Positions 45,048 to 56,735 are shown, counted from the first letter of the stretch. The stretch: 64,000 bases of DNA from Betaproteobacteria bacterium HGW-Betaproteobacteria-11 (GCA_002842395.1 PHCV01000003.1:119421-183420); one strand, 5' to 3'. A program made the numbers and translations. The notes: generated by a model from the sequence alone, not told the origin.

Positions 45048-46157
45048 TCAATGCAACAGGAGACGCAGCATCCGCCGCAGCGGCTCGGCCGCCCCCCAGA
45101 GCAGTTGGTCGCCGACGGTAAAGGCCGAGAGATACTCTGGTCCCATGGCCAGCTTGCGCAAACGGCCCACCGGGACACTCAGGGTTCCGGTAACAGCCAC
45201 CGGAGTCAGCTCCTTCATGGTGATTTCGCGCTGGTTGGGAATCACCTTCACCCAGTCGTTGTGCGCGGCGAGCAAGGAATGAATCTCGTCGAGCGGAACA
45301 TCCTTTTTCAGCTTGAGGGTCAGCGCCTGCGAATGGCAGCGCATGGCGCCGATGCGCACGCACAGGCCATCGATCGGAATCGGCGTGTCGCCACAGCCGA
45401 GAATTTTGTTGGTCTCGGCACCGCCTTTCCACTCTTCGCGGCTCTGGCCATTGCCCAGATCCTTGTCGATCCAGGGGATCAGCGATCCCGCCAGCGGCAC
45501 GCTAAAATTTGCCGCCGGGAATTTCTCGTCACGCAAGATGCCGGCAACTTCCCGGTCGATGTCGAGAATCGCCGAGGCCGGATCGTCGAGCAGGGCCTTG
45601 ACCGTCCGGTGCGCCTCGCCCATCTGGTTGAGCAGTTCGCGCATGTTCTGGGCGCCGGCGCCCGAAGCCGCCTGATAGGTCATCGAGGTGGCCCATTCGA
45701 CCAGATCCGCCTTGAACAAACCGCCCAGCGCCATCAGCATCAGGCCCACCGTGCAATTGCCGCCGATCCAGTTGTAGCCGCCCTGCGCCAGAGCACGATC
45801 GATCACCTCGCGATTGACCGGATCGAGGATGATCACGGTATCATCTTCCATGCGTAGCGTGGATGCCGCGTCGATCCAGTGCCCATCCCAGCCGGAGCCA
45901 CGCAGCCGGGGAAAGATTTCCGTGGTGTAGTCGCCGCCCTGGCAGGTGATGATGATGTCCATCGTCCGCAGCACCTCGATATCCCGCGCATCCTTGAGCG
46001 GCGGCGCTGCCTTGCCGAAATCGGGCGCCTGACCGCCCGGATTCGATGTCGTGAAAAATACCGGCTCGATCAGGGCAAAGTCGCCCTCCTCGCGCATCCG
46101 CTGCATCAGCACCGAACCCACCATGCCCCGCCAACCAACCAGACCGACTCGCTTCAT
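45048..46157 (-). CDS. asd: Aspartate-semialdehyde dehydrogenase
   Basis: Reduces aspartyl phosphate to aspartate semialdehyde for lysine, threonine and methionine. The 369 residues match the E. coli-type subgroup: [18 protein letters not shown] at the N-terminus and catalytic Cys in [18 protein letters not shown], and the His in [13 protein letters not shown]. It lies 31 bases after leuB and before fimV, a common betaproteobacterial order. Confidence 0.97.
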   Translation of the reverse strand: MKRVGLVGWRGMVGSVLMQRMREEGDFALIEPVFFTTSNPGGQAPDFGKAAPPLKDARDIEVLRTMDIIITCQGGDYTTEIFPRLRGSGWDGHWIDAASTLRMEDDTVIILDPVNREVIDRALAQGGYNWIGGNCTVGLMLMALGGLFKADLVEWATSMTYQAASGAGAQNMRELLNQMGEAHRTVKALLDDPASAILDIDREVAGILRDEKFPAANFSVPLAGSLIPWIDKDLGNGQSREEWKGGAETNKILGCGDTPIPIDGLCVRIGAMRCHSQALTLKLKKDVPLDEIHSLLAAHNDWVKVIPNQREITMKELTPVAVTGTLSVPVGRLRKLAMGPEYLSAFTVGDQLLWGAAEPLRRMLRLLLH

Positions 46158-46188
46158 GATTTCCTTCTCGCTTATGAATGCTTATGGA

Positions 46189-47244
46189 TTACAGCGCCGC
46201 CAGCACGGCATCGCCCATTTCTTTCGTCCCCACCGTGCGCAACCCCGGCTCGGCGATGTCGCCGGTGCGATAGCCTTGCGCCAGCACCTTCTCGACTGCG
46301 TTCTCGATGCGCTGTGCAGCAGCCTCCAGGCCGCCACTGAAGCGCAAGAGCATGGCGGCCGAGAGTATCGTCGCCAGCGGATTGGCAATGCCCTTGCCGG
46401 CAATGTCGGGAGCGGAGCCATGAATCGGCTCGTACAGACCGAAATTCTTGTCGTTGAGCGAGGCCGAGGGCAGCAGGCCGATCGAGCCGGTCAGCATCGA
46501 GGCCTCGTCCGAGAGAATGTCGCCGAACAGGTTGCCGGTGACGATCACGTCGAACTGTTTGGGGTTCTTGAGCAGCTGCATCGCCGCGTTGTCGACGTAC
46601 ATGTGGCTGAGTTCGACCTCGGGATAGGCTTTGCCCACGGCGGTGACGACTTCGCGCCAAAGCTGCATGGTGTCGAGCACGTTGGCCTTATCCACCGAGC
46701 ATAACCGCTTGCCGCGCTTCATCGCCGCCTGGAACGCCACATGCGCGACGCGCTCGATTTCCGGCACCGAATAATGCATGGTATCGAATCCCTCGCGTAC
46801 GCCATTCTCCAGCGTGCGAATGCCCCGCGGCTGACCGAAATAGATGTCGCCGGTCAGCTCGCGGATAATCAGAATGTCGAGCCCGGCGACGATTTCCGGC
46901 TTCAGGGTCGAGGCGTGCACCAGCTCGGGATAGACCCGCGCCGGACGGAAGTTGGCGAACAGGTTGAACGCCTTGCGCAAGCCGAGAATCGCCTGTTCCG
47001 GGCGAAGTTCGCGCGGCAGAGTGTCGAGGCTGAAATCGCCGACCGCGCCGAACAGGATGGCATCGGAGCGTCGCGCCAGATCGAGGGTCGACTCCGGCAG
47101 GGGATGGCCCAGCGCACGGTACGCCGCACCGCCGATCGGGGCCTCCGCGAACTCGAGCGGCAGGTCGAGCGCACGCAACACCCTGACCGCTTCGGCGGTG
47201 ATCTCGGGGCCGATCCCGTCGCCGGGCAAAACGCAAATCTTCAT
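46189..47244 (-). CDS. leuB: 3-isopropylmalate dehydrogenase LeuB
   Basis: NAD-dependent oxidative decarboxylation in leucine synthesis. The 351 residues start [15 protein letters not shown]. Substrate and metal motifs include [50 protein letters not shown] shown in part, and the NAD-binding [17 protein letters not shown]. It follows leuD by nine bases and precedes asd. Confidence 0.97.
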   Translation of the reverse strand: MKICVLPGDGIGPEITAEAVRVLRALDLPLEFAEAPIGGAAYRALGHPLPESTLDLARRSDAILFGAVGDFSLDTLPRELRPEQAILGLRKAFNLFANFRPARVYPELVHASTLKPEIVAGLDILIIRELTGDIYFGQPRGIRTLENGVREGFDTMHYSVPEIERVAHVAFQAAMKRGKRLCSVDKANVLDTMQLWREVVTAVGKAYPEVELSHMYVDNAAMQLLKNPKQFDVIVTGNLFGDILSDEASMLTGSIGLLPSASLNDKNFGLYEPIHGSAPDIAGKGIANPLATILSAAMLLRFSGGLEAAAQRIENAVEKVLAQGYRTGDIAEPGLRTVGTKEMGDAVLAAL

Positions 47245-47253
47245 TTCGTATCC

Positions 47254-47904
47254 TCAGTGCAGGCCCTGGGCAAAAAGCCAGGGCTGTTCGCTGCGCCGAC
47301 GCTCCTCGAAGGCGCGAATCTTTTCCGCATGGCGCAGGGTCAGGCCGATCTCATCCCAGCCGTTGAGCAGGGATTCCTTGCGGAAGGCGTCGACCTCGAA
47401 GGTAATCGCATGGCCGTCGGGACGGATCACGCACTGCGCCGGCAGATCCACGGTCAGCCGATAACCCGGCGTATGCTCGGTCAGGCCGAACAGGGCATCG
47501 AGTTCGGCCTTGGGCAGCACGATCGGCAGCAGGCCGATCTTGAAGCAGTTGTTGAAGAATATATCGGCGAACGATTCGGCCAGGATGGCGCGGAAACCGA
47601 AATCCTGCAAGGCCCAGGGCGCATGCTCGCGCGACGAGCCGCAGCCAAAATTGGCGCGCGCGAGGAATATCGAGGCGCCCTGATAGCGCGCCTGGTTGAG
47701 CACGAAATTCGGATTCGGCGTGCGCCGTGAATTATCCATTCCGGGCTCGCCGTGATCGAGGTAGCGCCATTCGTCGAACAGGTTGGGGCCAAAGCCGGAA
47801 CGCTTGATCAATTTCAGAAACTGTTTGGGAATGATGGCATCGGTATCCACGTTGGACCGATCGAGCGGAACCACCAGGCCCTCATGCCGGATAAATTTTT
47901 CCAT
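47254..47904 (-). CDS. leuD: 3-isopropylmalate dehydratase small subunit LeuD
   Basis: With LeuC it isomerises 2- to 3-isopropylmalate. The 216 residues have the aconitase swivel domain motif [18 protein letters not shown] and the substrate loop [17 protein letters not shown]. It is separated from leuC by a small entericidin gene and is followed by leuB. Confidence 0.97.
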   Translation of the reverse strand: MEKFIRHEGLVVPLDRSNVDTDAIIPKQFLKLIKRSGFGPNLFDEWRYLDHGEPGMDNSRRTPNPNFVLNQARYQGASIFLARANFGCGSSREHAPWALQDFGFRAILAESFADIFFNNCFKIGLLPIVLPKAELDALFGLTEHTPGYRLTVDLPAQCVIRPDGHAITFEVDAFRKESLLNGWDEIGLTLRHAEKIRAFEERRRSEQPWLFAQGLH

Positions 47905-47917
47905 TCCTCACCGGCGC

Positions 47918-48037
47918 CTATTTGCTGGCCTTCTCGATGCTCTCGCCACCTTTTTTGATGTCCTTGCCGATGCCCTGCACGGTGTTGCAAGCGGCAAGGA
48001 CAGCAATCAGAACGAAAGCAATTACGGTACGCAGCAT
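47918..48037 (-). CDS. Entericidin-like small lipoprotein
   Basis: The 39 residues read as a lipoprotein signal (MLRTVIAFVLIAVLAAC), with the lipid Cys at residue 17, then a short amphipathic tail NTVQGIGKDIKKGGESIEKA. GAGGAG lies nine bases before the ATG. It resembles entericidin A/B, which in E. coli is an antidote and toxin pair linked to stationary phase. Here it is single and nested between leuC and leuD. The role is inferred from similarity alone. Confidence 0.85.
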   Translation of the reverse strand: MLRTVIAFVLIAVLAACNTVQGIGKDIKKGGESIEKASK

Positions 48038-48047
48038 GTCAATCTCC

Positions 48048-49454
48048 TCACGATAATTCACGTACATCGGCAAAATGTCCGGCGATGGCCGCCGCTGCAG
48101 CCATCGCCGGACTGAGCAGGTGTGTACGGCCACCGGCTCCCTGTCGCCCCTCGAAGTTCCGATTCGAGGTCGAAGCACAACGTTCCCCCGGCTCCAGACG
48201 ATCATCATTCATCGCCAGGCACATCGAACAACCGGGCTGCCGCCACTCGAAGCCGGCCGCAATGAAAATCCTGTCCAACCCCTCGCGCTCGGCCTGCGCC
48301 CTGACCAGGCCGGAGCCAGGCACCACCAGCGCCTGCTTGACGCTGGAGGCGACATGCCGCCCCTTGGCCACGGCGGCGGCGGCGCGCAGATCCTCGATCC
48401 GCGAATTGGTGCAGGAGCCGATGAAGACCTTGTCGATCGGAATCTGTCTGATTGGCGTCCGCGGCGCGAGCCCCATATAGTCGAGCGCCCGTGCCACGCC
48501 TTCGCGCTTGACCGGATCGCTGAAATCTTCCGGCGCCGGCACGGCTCCGTCGATCCCACTCACCATTTCCGGCGAGGTGCCCCAGGTCACCTGCGGCACG
48601 ATGCGCGCCGCATCGAACTCAACCACCGCATCGAACCGTGCATCGGCATCCGAGACCAGCGTCCGCCAATAGGCGACGGCCCGGTCCCAGAGTTCGCCCT
48701 GCGGCGCAAGGGGCCGGCCCTTGAGATAGTCGATCGTGGTCTGATCGACGGCGACGAAGCCGACCCGCGCGCCGGCTTCGATCGCCATGTTGCACAGGGT
48801 CATGCGGCCTTCCATCGACAGCGCGCGGATCGCCGCGCCGCCGAATTCGATCGCATAGCCGGTGCCACCGGCGGTGCCGATGCGGCCGATGATGGCCAGC
48901 GCGATGTCCTTCGCCGTCACGCCAGCGCCGACTTTTCCTTCGACCCGGATCAACAGGGTCTTCGATTTCTTCTGCAGCAGACATTGCGTGGCCAGCACAT
49001 GCTCGACCTCGGAGGTGCCGATGCCGTGGGCCAGACAGGCGAAGGCGCCATGGGTCGAGGTGTGTGAATCGCCACAGACCACCGTCATCCCCGGCAACGT
49101 GGCGCCATGCTCCGGGCCGATGACATGCACGATGCCCTGCCGCTTGTCCCGGAAGGGGAAATAAACCAGGGCGCCATACTCGCCGATATTGGCATCGAGC
49201 GTCTCCACCTGCTGACGCGAGACCGGATCTTCGATGCCGCGTTCCCAATTCCAGGTCGGCGTGTTGTGGTCGGCGGTGGCGACGATCGAATCCGGCCGCC
49301 ACGGCTTGCGGCCAGCCAGCTTGAGGCCCTCGAAGGCCTGCGGACTGGTCACTTCATGCACCAGGTGGCGATCGATATAGAGCAGCGCCGTGCCGTCCTC
49401 CTCGGTATGGACGACATGGTTTTCCCAAAGTTTGTCGTAAAGCGTTTTGGCCAT
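48048..49454 (-). CDS. leuC: 3-isopropylmalate dehydratase large subunit LeuC
   Basis: Holds the 4Fe-4S cluster of isopropylmalate isomerase. The 468 residues start [16 protein letters not shown]. Cluster Cys residues lie in [18 protein letters not shown] and [11 protein letters not shown]. Residues 174-181 (KVGAGVTA), followed by [12 protein letters not shown], are coded by a dispersed repeat copy. The family normally has a GVTAKD segment here, so only the first residues look altered. It is followed by the entericidin gene. Confidence 0.97.
   Translation of the reverse strand: MAKTLYDKLWENHVVHTEEDGTALLYIDRHLVHEVTSPQAFEGLKLAGRKPWRPDSIVATADHNTPTWNWERGIEDPVSRQQVETLDANIGEYGALVYFPFRDKRQGIVHVIGPEHGATLPGMTVVCGDSHTSTHGAFACLAHGIGTSEVEHVLATQCLLQKKSKTLLIRVEGKVGAGVTAKDIALAIIGRIGTAGGTGYAIEFGGAAIRALSMEGRMTLCNMAIEAGARVGFVAVDQTTIDYLKGRPLAPQGELWDRAVAYWRTLVSDADARFDAVVEFDAARIVPQVTWGTSPEMVSGIDGAVPAPEDFSDPVKREGVARALDYMGLAPRTPIRQIPIDKVFIGSCTNSRIEDLRAAAAVAKGRHVASSVKQALVVPGSGLVRAQAEREGLDRIFIAAGFEWRQPGCSMCLAMNDDRLEPGERCASTSNRNFEGRQGAGGRTHLLSPAMAAAAAIAGHFADVRELS
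48912..48935 (-). repeat. Dispersed 24-bp element, copy in leuC
   Basis: The leuC sense strand reads AAAGTCGGCGCTGGC, GTG, ACGGCG, in frame as KVGAGVTA. Confidence 0.85.
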
Positions 49455-49482
49455 GATTTCGCAGCAGCAACGGAGTCTGTAA

Positions 49483-50634
49483 TTATCGCACAGCCGTTCC
49501 CTCCGGTTCGAGCGGAATACCGTGGCGGACCAGCATCCAGCCCACCAGCGCGAGCAGCGCTGCCGCACTGAAGCTGAGCGCCGGGCCGGCGGCATCCCAC
49601 AGCGCCCCGGCCAGCAACGCGCCGCACAGTCCGCCGCCGCCATAGGCCACGCTGCCGTACAGCGCCTGCGCCCGCGCCTGCTGGGCCGGGGCAAACCAGC
49701 GATGGAGCGCGCCCATGGTGAGTGCATGATGGGCGCCGAAGCTCGCGCCATGCAGCAGTTGCGCCAGCAAAAGCAGGACGAACATCTCTGCCGCCCAGCC
49801 GATCAGCGCAAAACGCGCCGCGGCCAGGGCAAAACAGACCAGCAGCGATGTGCGCAAAGAAACCCGCGCCGTCAGGCGCGGCATGAGGAGAAAGACTCCG
49901 ATTTCGGCCACCACACCCAGAGCCCAGAGCAAACCGATCACGGTCTTGCCATAACCATGCGCGGCCAGATGAATCGAATAAAAGACATAGAGCACGCCAT
50001 GCGCGGCAATCATGAAAAACCCCGCGGCCAGCAGCACCACCACCTTGCGCTGGCATAGCACCTGCCCCATGTGCAGGATGCTGTGCTGCACCGGGTGCCG
50101 GGCCTCGCGCAGTCCGCGAACGCTGAGCAGAGCCCCCAGCAGCAGGGCACAGCTGCTCCAGAGCATGGCCTCGATCGGCCACGCGTCCAGCAGCGCGCCC
50201 ACGGCCAGGACGGCAACGATGAATCCGATCGATCCCCAGAGGCGGATGCGCCCGTAGCGTTCTGGGTGCGTGGCGAGATGACCGAGCGTCAGGGCGTCGA
50301 TCAGGGGCAGCGAGGCGCTCCAGAAAAAATGCAGGATGACGAGCGCCACGAAAAGGCCGGCAAAGTCCCGCAACCAGAACAACGGCAGGAAACAGACCAG
50401 TGCGGCGGCCGAGGCGCCTCCAATAATGCGGGCCCGATGGCCCAGGTGATCGGCCAGCCAGCCCCAGAACAGGGGGGCGAACAGCCGGATCAGTTGCCCC
50501 AGCGACATCAGCAGCGCGATCCGCGGAGCGGAAAGTGCAAGCGATTCGAGATAGAGCGAGAAATAGGGCTGGAATGCACCGATGCAGGCGAAATACCAGA
50601 AATAGACGATCGCCAGACGCGTGCCCTGTTTCAT
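49483..50634 (-). CDS. MFS transporter (HcaT / nucleoside-H+ symporter-like)
   Basis: Inner-membrane transporter of about 383 residues with 12 predicted helices. The start at [20 protein letters not shown] is preferred because the first upstream ATG lies inside the terminator hairpin at 50642-50666. The loop-2 motif [13 protein letters not shown] matches the MFS pattern. The N-terminus [20 protein letters not shown] recalls the MFS_1-like subfamily of HcaT and related carriers. The substrate is not known. It lies downstream of the DUF465 gene but separated by a terminator. Confidence 0.8.
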   Translation of the reverse strand: MKQGTRLAIVYFWYFACIGAFQPYFSLYLESLALSAPRIALLMSLGQLIRLFAPLFWGWLADHLGHRARIIGGASAAALVCFLPLFWLRDFAGLFVALVILHFFWSASLPLIDALTLGHLATHPERYGRIRLWGSIGFIVAVLAVGALLDAWPIEAMLWSSCALLLGALLSVRGLREARHPVQHSILHMGQVLCQRKVVVLLAAGFFMIAAHGVLYVFYSIHLAAHGYGKTVIGLLWALGVVAEIGVFLLMPRLTARVSLRTSLLVCFALAAARFALIGWAAEMFVLLLLAQLLHGASFGAHHALTMGALHRWFAPAQQARAQALYGSVAYGGGGLCGALLAGALWDAAGPALSFSAAALLALVGWMLVRHGIPLEPEGTAVR

Positions 50635-50641
50635 ACAAAAC

Positions 50642-50666
50642 GCCGCCGGCATGGTCTGCCGGCGGC
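50642..50666 (-). terminator. Terminator of the DUF465 gene
   Basis: GCCGCCGGCA and TGCCGGCGGC are perfect ten-base arms with a five-base loop, 24 bases past the DUF465 stop. GTTTTG follows on the minus strand. The plus-strand side also carries TTTGTTT. Confidence 0.7.
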
Positions 50667-50689
50667 TTTGTTTCCCGTGGCTCTAAGAA

Positions 50690-50935
50690 TCAGGCGACTT
50701 CGCTCTGCAGCATCCGGTACAGATCGTCCTTCAGGCGGAGGCGCTGCTTCTTCATCTCCTCGAACGCGACATCGCCCAGCGGCAGATCCCGCCCCTCGAG
50801 AGCCTCGATCTTCGAGGTCAGCGCGTGGTACTCGTCGCACAGCCTGGCGAAATGATGGTTACTCTGCTTCAGGCCATGGATGGCTCCGGAATGTTGAGGA
50901 AACTCGTGATGCAGATCGTGGTGATCGACGTTCAT
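50690..50935 (-). CDS. DUF465 (YdcH family) small coiled-coil protein
   Basis: The 81 residues form mostly helix: LKQSNHHFARLCDEYHALTSKIEALEG and FEEMKKQRLRLKDDLYRML are the family hallmarks, shown here in outline at about 22-48 and 58-77. The N-terminus is His-rich (MNVDHHDLHHEF). Its function is unknown. It has its own terminator and lies 33 bases after aroC. Confidence 0.88.
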   Translation of the reverse strand: MNVDHHDLHHEFPQHSGAIHGLKQSNHHFARLCDEYHALTSKIEALEGRDLPLGDVAFEEMKKQRLRLKDDLYRMLQSEVA

Positions 50936-50968
50936 GGGTTTTCGTCCCTTCAGGTTGGTTGGTTTCAG

Positions 50969-52075
50969 TCAGTTTGCTTTTGGGAATGGCGGAATCTTCG
51001 GCGTCGGGCAGACGACGTCCGCGCACTGGGCACGCTGCGCCAGCGCGGCATCGATCAGCACCAGCGCCAGCATCGCCTCGGCGATCGGCGTGGCGCGGAT
51101 GCCGACACAGGGATCGTGGCGGCCATGCGTCTCGACCATCACCGGCCGGCCTTCCAGATCGATCGAACGACGGGGCAGGCGAATGCTTGACGTCGGCTTG
51201 ACGGCGAGGTTCACCGTCACTTCCTGGCCGGTGGAAATCCCGCCAAGAATGCCGCCCGCATGATTTGAGAGAAAACCCTCCGGCGTCAGTTCATCGCCGT
51301 GTTCGCTGCCCTTTTGCACCACCGCGGCAAAGCCGGCGCCGATCTCGACGCCTTTCACGGCATTGATCCCCATCATGGCGTAGGCGATCCCGGCGTCGAG
51401 CCGGCCATACACCGGGTCGCCCCAGCCGACGGGCACGCCGCGGGCAACGACGCTGATCTGCGCACCCACCGAATCGCCCGCCTTGCGCAAGACGTCCATG
51501 TAACTTTCGAGCCGGGGAATGATTTCCTGGTTCGCCGCGAAAAATGGATTGGTATCGATGAACGCTTCGTCCTGCCAGGGAATCTCGATCTCGCCCAGCT
51601 GACTCATCCAGCCGCGAATGCTCACGCCGTAATGCTGCCGCAGCCATTTGCGGGCAATCGCGCCGGCTGCGACACGCACCGCCGTCTCGCGCGCGGATGA
51701 ACGTCCGCCGCCGCGATAATCGCGGATGCCATATTTCTGCCAGTAGGTGTAGTCGGCGTGCCCCGGGCGGAAGGTCGTGGCCAGATTGCCATAATCCTTG
51801 CTGCGCTGGTCCTCGTTGCGGATCAGCAGGGCAATCGGGGTACCGGTGGTGCGGCCTTCGAATACGCCGGAGAGAATTTCCACTTTGTCGGACTCGCGGC
51901 GCTGGGTGACGTGCCGCGAGGTGCCCGGCTTGCGCCGGTCGAGCTCAAGCTGAATCTCTGCCTCGCTGATCTCCAGCCCCGGCGGGCAACCATCAACCAC
52001 ACAGCCGATCGCCGGCCCATGTGATTCGCCAAAAGACGTGACCCGAAACAGGGAACCAAAAATATTACCGGACAT
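50969..52075 (-). CDS. aroC: Chorismate synthase AroC
   Basis: FMN-dependent last step of the shikimate pathway. The 368 residues carry the signatures [39 protein letters not shown], and [20 protein letters not shown], given here by their cores. It stands alone on this strand between fadD (163 bases upstream) and the DUF465 gene. Confidence 0.97.
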   Translation of the reverse strand: MSGNIFGSLFRVTSFGESHGPAIGCVVDGCPPGLEISEAEIQLELDRRKPGTSRHVTQRRESDKVEILSGVFEGRTTGTPIALLIRNEDQRSKDYGNLATTFRPGHADYTYWQKYGIRDYRGGGRSSARETAVRVAAGAIARKWLRQHYGVSIRGWMSQLGEIEIPWQDEAFIDTNPFFAANQEIIPRLESYMDVLRKAGDSVGAQISVVARGVPVGWGDPVYGRLDAGIAYAMMGINAVKGVEIGAGFAAVVQKGSEHGDELTPEGFLSNHAGGILGGISTGQEVTVNLAVKPTSSIRLPRRSIDLEGRPVMVETHGRHDPCVGIRATPIAEAMLALVLIDAALAQRAQCADVVCPTPKIPPFPKAN

Positions 52076-52159
52076 GAAGTGAACGCCACCACGACAGGCG
52101 GCGGATGATCTCGCTTGGCGTTGAGTCTACCACGCCGGCAACCGTCATTTTTATGAAAT

Positions 52160-52183
52160 CGCCGTATTGCCAGCGCCGACTTT
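52160..52183 (-). repeat. Dispersed 24-bp element, intergenic copy after fadD
   Basis: The minus strand reads AAAGTCGGCGCTGGC, AAT, ACGGCG, 56 bases past the fadD stop and in its orientation. It is identical to the copy at 10086-10109, while the flanks differ. Confidence 0.9.
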
Positions 52184-52238
52184 TCCGGCCATCGAAGGAG
52201 GGCGGGAACGAACCGCCGCGCCATCGGCGGGCCCCACC

Positions 52239-53918
52239 TCAGCCGCTCGCCGGAACGCTCTCCTTCAGCGCCCGACGCAGAATCTTGCCGACATTGGTCT
52301 TCGGCAGCTCACTGCGAAACTCGACCAGATGCGGCACCTTGTACGCGGTCAGATTTTCCCGACAGTGGGCAATCACGGCCTCCGCGGTAAGCCCCGGATC
52401 GCGCTTGACAATGAAGACTTTCACCGCCTCGCCGCTTCGCGGGTCGGGCACGCCGACCGCCGCCACCTCCAGCACGCCAGGGTGCATCGCCACCACGTCT
52501 TCCACTTCGTTGGGATAGACGTTGAAACCGGAGACCAGAATCATGTCCTTCTTGCGATCGACAATACGAACAAAGCCGGCCTCGTTAACCACTGCCACAT
52601 CGCCGGTCCGCAAAAAGCCATCGGCCATCATCACCTTGGCCGTCTCCTCGGGGCGCTGCCAGTATCCCGCCATCACCTGCGGCCCCCGTACACAGAGCTC
52701 GCCCGGGCTGCCCAACGGCAGTTCATGGCCCGCATCGTCACGAATTGAAACTTCGGTCGACGACACCGGTAAGCCGATCGAACCATTGAACTCGGCCAGA
52801 TCGAGCGGATTGATGGTCACCGCCGGCGAGGTTTCGGTCAGCCCATAGGCTTCGATCAAGGTCTTGCCCGTGGTCTGCTTCCAGCGTTCGGCAACGGCTT
52901 TTTGCACGGCCATGCCACCACCCAGGGCAACCTGCAACCGACTGAAATCGAGGGCGGCAAACGCAGGGTTGTTGAGCAAGGCGTTGAACAGGGTATTCAC
53001 GCCGGTGATGGCGGTAAATCTGTACTTCGCCAGTTCCTTCACGAAGCCCGGAATATCCCGCGGATTGGCGATCAGCACATTGGCTGCGCCAAGCGAGAGG
53101 AAGGTCAGGCAGTTGGCCGTCAATGCAAAGATGTGATACAGCGGCAGAGCCGTGATCACGATCTGCTCATCCCCGCCGAGGAAAGGCTTGAGCCAGGCCC
53201 GAGCTTGCAGCACATTGGCGACGATATTGCCGTGCGTCAGCATCGCCCCCTTGGCTACGCCGGTGGTACCTCCCGTATATTGCAAAAAGGCAATATCTTC
53301 AGGCTTCAGCTTCGGCGACACGAACGGCTCTCCCGCGCCGCGAGAAAGCACCCGCGCCAGGCTTTGCGCCTGCTGCGGTAACGACCAGGCCGGCACCATC
53401 TTTTTCACATGCTTGACCACCAGGTTAACCAGGCCGCCCTTGAAGAGCCCCAGCATGTCCCCAAGCTGCGTGGTCACGACATGCCTGACCGGCGTGCGAT
53501 GGACAACTTCCTGCAGGACATGGGCAAAATTCTCCAGAACGACGACCACCTCGGCACCGGAGTCGGACAACTGGTGCTCGAGCTCCCGCGGCGTATAGAG
53601 CGGGTTGCAATTGACCACCGTACAGCCTGCCCGCAAGGCGCCGAACAGGCAGACCGGATATTGCAGCACGTTGGGCATCATCAGCGCCACGCGCGAGCCC
53701 TTGACCATCCCCGGCTGGGCTTGCAGCCAGGCGGCAAAATCCCGCGAGAGGCGATCGAGTTCGGCATAGGTCAGCGCCTTGTCCATCGAGACGTAGGCCG
53801 GCCGCGAGCCGAAGCTGCGCACGCTCTCCTCGAAAATCGCGGCAAGCGATGTATACAGGCTCGTATCGATTTCGGCCGGAACTCCCGCCGGATAATTTTT
53901 CAGCCAGACCTTTTCCAT
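52239..53918 (-). CDS. fadD: Long-chain acyl-CoA synthetase (FadD-like)
   Basis: Activates fatty acids to acyl-CoA through acyl-AMP. The 559 residues match FadD. The AMP-binding motif is [29 protein letters not shown] and [27 protein letters not shown] follow, with the latter cited by its TGD and DRKKD cores. The C-terminal lysine is in [16 protein letters not shown]. Chain-length preference cannot be read from the sequence. Confidence 0.92.
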   Translation of the reverse strand: MEKVWLKNYPAGVPAEIDTSLYTSLAAIFEESVRSFGSRPAYVSMDKALTYAELDRLSRDFAAWLQAQPGMVKGSRVALMMPNVLQYPVCLFGALRAGCTVVNCNPLYTPRELEHQLSDSGAEVVVVLENFAHVLQEVVHRTPVRHVVTTQLGDMLGLFKGGLVNLVVKHVKKMVPAWSLPQQAQSLARVLSRGAGEPFVSPKLKPEDIAFLQYTGGTTGVAKGAMLTHGNIVANVLQARAWLKPFLGGDEQIVITALPLYHIFALTANCLTFLSLGAANVLIANPRDIPGFVKELAKYRFTAITGVNTLFNALLNNPAFAALDFSRLQVALGGGMAVQKAVAERWKQTTGKTLIEAYGLTETSPAVTINPLDLAEFNGSIGLPVSSTEVSIRDDAGHELPLGSPGELCVRGPQVMAGYWQRPEETAKVMMADGFLRTGDVAVVNEAGFVRIVDRKKDMILVSGFNVYPNEVEDVVAMHPGVLEVAAVGVPDPRSGEAVKVFIVKRDPGLTAEAVIAHCRENLTAYKVPHLVEFRSELPKTNVGKILRRALKESVPASG

Positions 53919-53965
53919 CGGCAGCTCCTCCCGTTTGCCACGCGGCCGTGCGTCCTTTTATCGAC

Positions 53966-54412
53966 TCAGGCGCCTTTTTCTTCCGGCCAGTCGCGAATAT
54001 ATGCCTTCAGCATTCTATTTTCGAAACTCTGTTCCTCGAGAACGGCCTTCGCCACATCGTGAAACGAGATCACGCCCATCAGCGTGCCACCATCCATCAC
54101 CGGCAGATAACGCTGATGGTGATCGACCATCAAGCGACGCAGGTCATCCATTTCCATTTCCGACCTGGCGCATAGCGGATCATGCATCATGACCTCGGCC
54201 ACGGCCACCCGCTGCCAGTTCGCTCCATGGGCATGTACGGCACCCAGCACCTCGCGGAAAGTCAGTATGCCGGCCATCTTCCCATGCTCGAAGCAGACCA
54301 GAGAACCCACATCCTGCTCGGTCAGGATCGCCACCGCCTCGGCCAGTTTCCGCTCGGGCGCAATGGTGTACAGCACCGTCCCCTTGATGGCGAGAATTTC
54401 ACTTACTTGCAT
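53966..54412 (-). CDS. CBS-domain pair protein
   Basis: The 148 residues consist of two CBS domains (about 5-60 and 72-130), beginning MQVSEILAIKGTVLYTIAPE. GGAGG lies nine bases upstream of the ATG. Such stand-alone CBS pairs often bind adenosine nucleotides and regulate other proteins. It lies 47 bases before fadD on the same strand. Confidence 0.88.
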   Translation of the reverse strand: MQVSEILAIKGTVLYTIAPERKLAEAVAILTEQDVGSLVCFEHGKMAGILTFREVLGAVHAHGANWQRVAVAEVMMHDPLCARSEMEMDDLRRLMVDHHQRYLPVMDGGTLMGVISFHDVAKAVLEEQSFENRMLKAYIRDWPEEKGA

Positions 54413-54496
54413 TTGCGTTCCTCCCGACACTCACCCCGCTCGAGCCACCCTCCGACACCGTTCGCCGGATAGCCGAAGGCGACCTGACGCGATCAC

Positions 54497-54820
54497 TCAA
54501 CGTTCCAGCAATCCCAGCTTGTTCGGCGTTTTGACCCAGTCATCCGCATCCGCCGGAGGCTCCTTGCGTTCGGTGATGACTGGCCAATTTTTTGCCAGTT
54601 CGGCATTCAGGGCAGTGAACTGCTCCTGCCCGGCGGGAAGATCATCCTCGGCAAAAATCGCTTCGGCGGGGCACTCGGCCACGCACAGGGTGCAATCGAT
54701 GCACTCCTCGGGGTCGATCACCAGAAAATTGGGGCCTTCATGAAAACAGTCCACCGGGCACACATCGACGCAATCGGTATATTTGCACTTGATACAGGAT
54801 TCGGTAACAACATAGGTCAT
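54497..54820 (-). CDS. fdxA: 7Fe-8S ferredoxin FdxA
   Basis: Small electron carrier of 107 residues. The N-terminal cluster region [18 protein letters not shown] would hold the 3Fe-4S centre with one extra Cys, and [12 protein letters not shown] holds the 4Fe-4S centre. The rest ([17 protein letters not shown]) is the usual FdxA tail. It is divergent from trxA and separated from the CBS gene by 84 bases. Confidence 0.95.
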   Translation of the reverse strand: MTYVVTESCIKCKYTDCVDVCPVDCFHEGPNFLVIDPEECIDCTLCVAECPAEAIFAEDDLPAGQEQFTALNAELAKNWPVITERKEPPADADDWVKTPNKLGLLER

Positions 54821-54947
54821 GGCAATACTCCAGTTAGAGCGATAACTGTATCATCGGGACATGGGATTGGTACAGAGGGACGTTCCCCAATCCATTTTTT
54901 TTTGCTAGGATTCCCTTGTGCAGCGCAATCTCAATTCCGGGGAACCC

Positions 54948-55274
54948 ATGAGCAACCATATCATCCACGTTACAGACAGTACGTTCAAAAGCGAAGTGCT
55001 CGATTCTACTGTGCCGACCTTGGTCGATTTCTGGGCCGAGTGGTGCGGCCCGTGCAAGATGATTGCCCCCATCCTTGAAGGCGTCGCCCAGGAGTATTCA
55101 GGGAAGTTGCGCATCGCCAAGCTGAACATCGATGACAACCCGAAGATCCCCGGAGAGTTCGGCATCCGTGGAATCCCCACCCTGCTTCTGTTCAAGGGCG
55201 GCAACATGGAAGCGCAAAAAGTCGGTGCGCTGTCGAAATCCCAACTGACCGCCTTTATTGACAGCAACCTCTAA
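54948..55274 (+). CDS. trxA: Thioredoxin 1 (TrxA)
   Basis: General thiol-disulfide reductant in the cytosol. The 108 residues have the active site [15 protein letters not shown] and cis-proline [11 protein letters not shown]. It starts at [18 protein letters not shown] behind GGGGAA. TAGGAT may serve as -10 about 38 bases upstream. The segment [12 protein letters not shown] resembles the repeat-encoded peptide, but KVGALSK is the family sequence. It precedes rho, the usual trxA-rho order. Confidence 0.97.
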   Translation: MSNHIIHVTDSTFKSEVLDSTVPTLVDFWAEWCGPCKMIAPILEGVAQEYSGKLRIAKLNIDDNPKIPGEFGIRGIPTLLLFKGGNMEAQKVGALSKSQLTAFIDSNL

Positions 55275-55284
55275 TCCCGTTAAA

Positions 55285-55315
55285 TTGCGGCCCAGAGTCT
55301 GCGGCTGGGCCGCAA
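55285..55315 (+). terminator. Hairpin after trxA, probable terminator
   Basis: TTGCGGCCCAG and CTGGGCCGCAA form an 11-base stem with a nine-base loop, followed by AGTTTCCC, so the T-tract is short. The rest of the 55316-55475 interval is the rho leader and shows no gene. Confidence 0.6.
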
Positions 55316-55475
55316 AGTTTCCCGTAGCACAAGCCTTGTTCATCGCAGACCCTGTTCCGTCATGCCGCGCCGCGGCACCATGACGAGACCGAAGCAAGTA
55401 CTCCCGGAATTTCCCCACTCTTCAATGTTTCGGCCCAATGTCTTTTGCGCCGCGACCGCCATGCACAGGTAGTCT

Positions 55476-56735
55476 ATGCATTTATCCGAGCTCAAAGCCC
55501 TTCATGTCAGCCAGTTGCTGGAAATGGCTGCGTCCAACAACATCGAAAACGCCAACCGCTTTCGCAAGCAGGAACTGGTTTATGCCCTGCTGAAGAACCA
55601 GGCCAAAAAGGGTGAGGCAATCTTCGGCGACGGCGTCCTTGAAATCCTCCCCGATGGCTTCGGGTTTTTGCGCTCGCCGGAATCTTCCTATCTGGCCACC
55701 ACTGACGACATCTACATCAGCCCGAGCCAGATCCGCCGCTTCAACCTGCACGCCGGAGATACGATCGAAGGCGAGATTCGCACGCCGAAGGATGGCGAAC
55801 GCTATTTCGCCCTGGTCAAGGTGGATCGCGTCAATGGCGAACCGCCCGAGGCAGCCAAGCACAAGATACTGTTCGAGAATCTGACCCCGCTGCACCCCAC
55901 CGAACACATGCTGCTGGAACGCGACATCCGCAGCGAAGAAAACATTACCAGTCGCATCATCGACATGATCGCTCCGATCGGCAAGGGGCAGCGCGGCCTG
56001 CTGGTCGCCAGTCCCAAGAGCGGCAAAACGGTGATGATGCAGCACATCGCCCGCGCCATCACCACCAATCATCCGGATGTCGTGCTGATCGTTCTGCTGA
56101 TCGATGAGCGCCCGGAAGAAGTCACGGAGATGTCCCGCACCGTCAAGGGTGAGGTGATCGCTTCAACCTTCGACGAACCGGCCACACGCCATGTGCAAGT
56201 CGCCGAAATGGTGATCGAAAAGGCCAAACGCCTGATCGAGCACAAGAAGGACGTGGTAATCCTGCTCGACTCGATTACCCGTCTGGCGCGCGCCTACAAC
56301 ACCGTTCAGCCCGCCTCCGGCAAGGTACTCACCGGCGGCGTGGACGCCAATGCCCTGCAAAAACCCAAGCGTTTCTTCGGCGCCGCCCGTAATGTCGAAG
56401 AGGGTGGCTCGCTTACCATCATCGCTACGGCACTAATTGAAACCGGATCACGAATGGATGACGTGATTTATGAAGAATTCAAGGGCACCGGCAATATGGA
56501 AATTCACCTTGACCGGCGGATGGCCGAAAAACGCGTCTATCCGGCAATCAACGTGAACCGCTCGGGAACCCGTCGCGAAGAATTGCTGCTGAAGCCTGAT
56601 GTCTTGCAGAAAATGTGGATTTTGCGCAAGCTGCTCTACAACATGGACGATATGGAAGCGATGGAATTCCTGCTCGACAAGGTCAAGGCAACCAAGAGCA
56701 ACGCCGAGTTTTTCGATGCCATGCGCAGGAGTTGA
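55476..56735 (+). CDS. rho: Transcription termination factor Rho
   Basis: Hexameric RNA helicase that ends transcription at untranslated, C-rich RNA. The 419 residues match the short betaproteobacterial form. The N-terminal RNA-binding domain has [18 protein letters not shown] and [15 protein letters not shown]. Walker A is [16 protein letters not shown], where PPKAGKT is common elsewhere. Walker B is [16 protein letters not shown]. The R-loop region lies near the C-terminus ([20 protein letters not shown]). Confidence 0.97.
   Translation: MHLSELKALHVSQLLEMAASNNIENANRFRKQELVYALLKNQAKKGEAIFGDGVLEILPDGFGFLRSPESSYLATTDDIYISPSQIRRFNLHAGDTIEGEIRTPKDGERYFALVKVDRVNGEPPEAAKHKILFENLTPLHPTEHMLLERDIRSEENITSRIIDMIAPIGKGQRGLLVASPKSGKTVMMQHIARAITTNHPDVVLIVLLIDERPEEVTEMSRTVKGEVIASTFDEPATRHVQVAEMVIEKAKRLIEHKKDVVILLDSITRLARAYNTVQPASGKVLTGGVDANALQKPKRFFGAARNVEEGGSLTIIATALIETGSRMDDVIYEEFKGTGNMEIHLDRRMAEKRVYPAINVNRSGTRREELLLKPDVLQKMWILRKLLYNMDDMEAMEFLLDKVKATKSNAEFFDAMRRS

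Noticed and set aside
55209..55230. Match to the first half of the dispersed repeat in trxA (encodes KVGALSK).
   Set aside because: KVGALSK is the standard thioredoxin sequence, the second half (ACGGCG) is missing, and the codon match is explained by the protein family.
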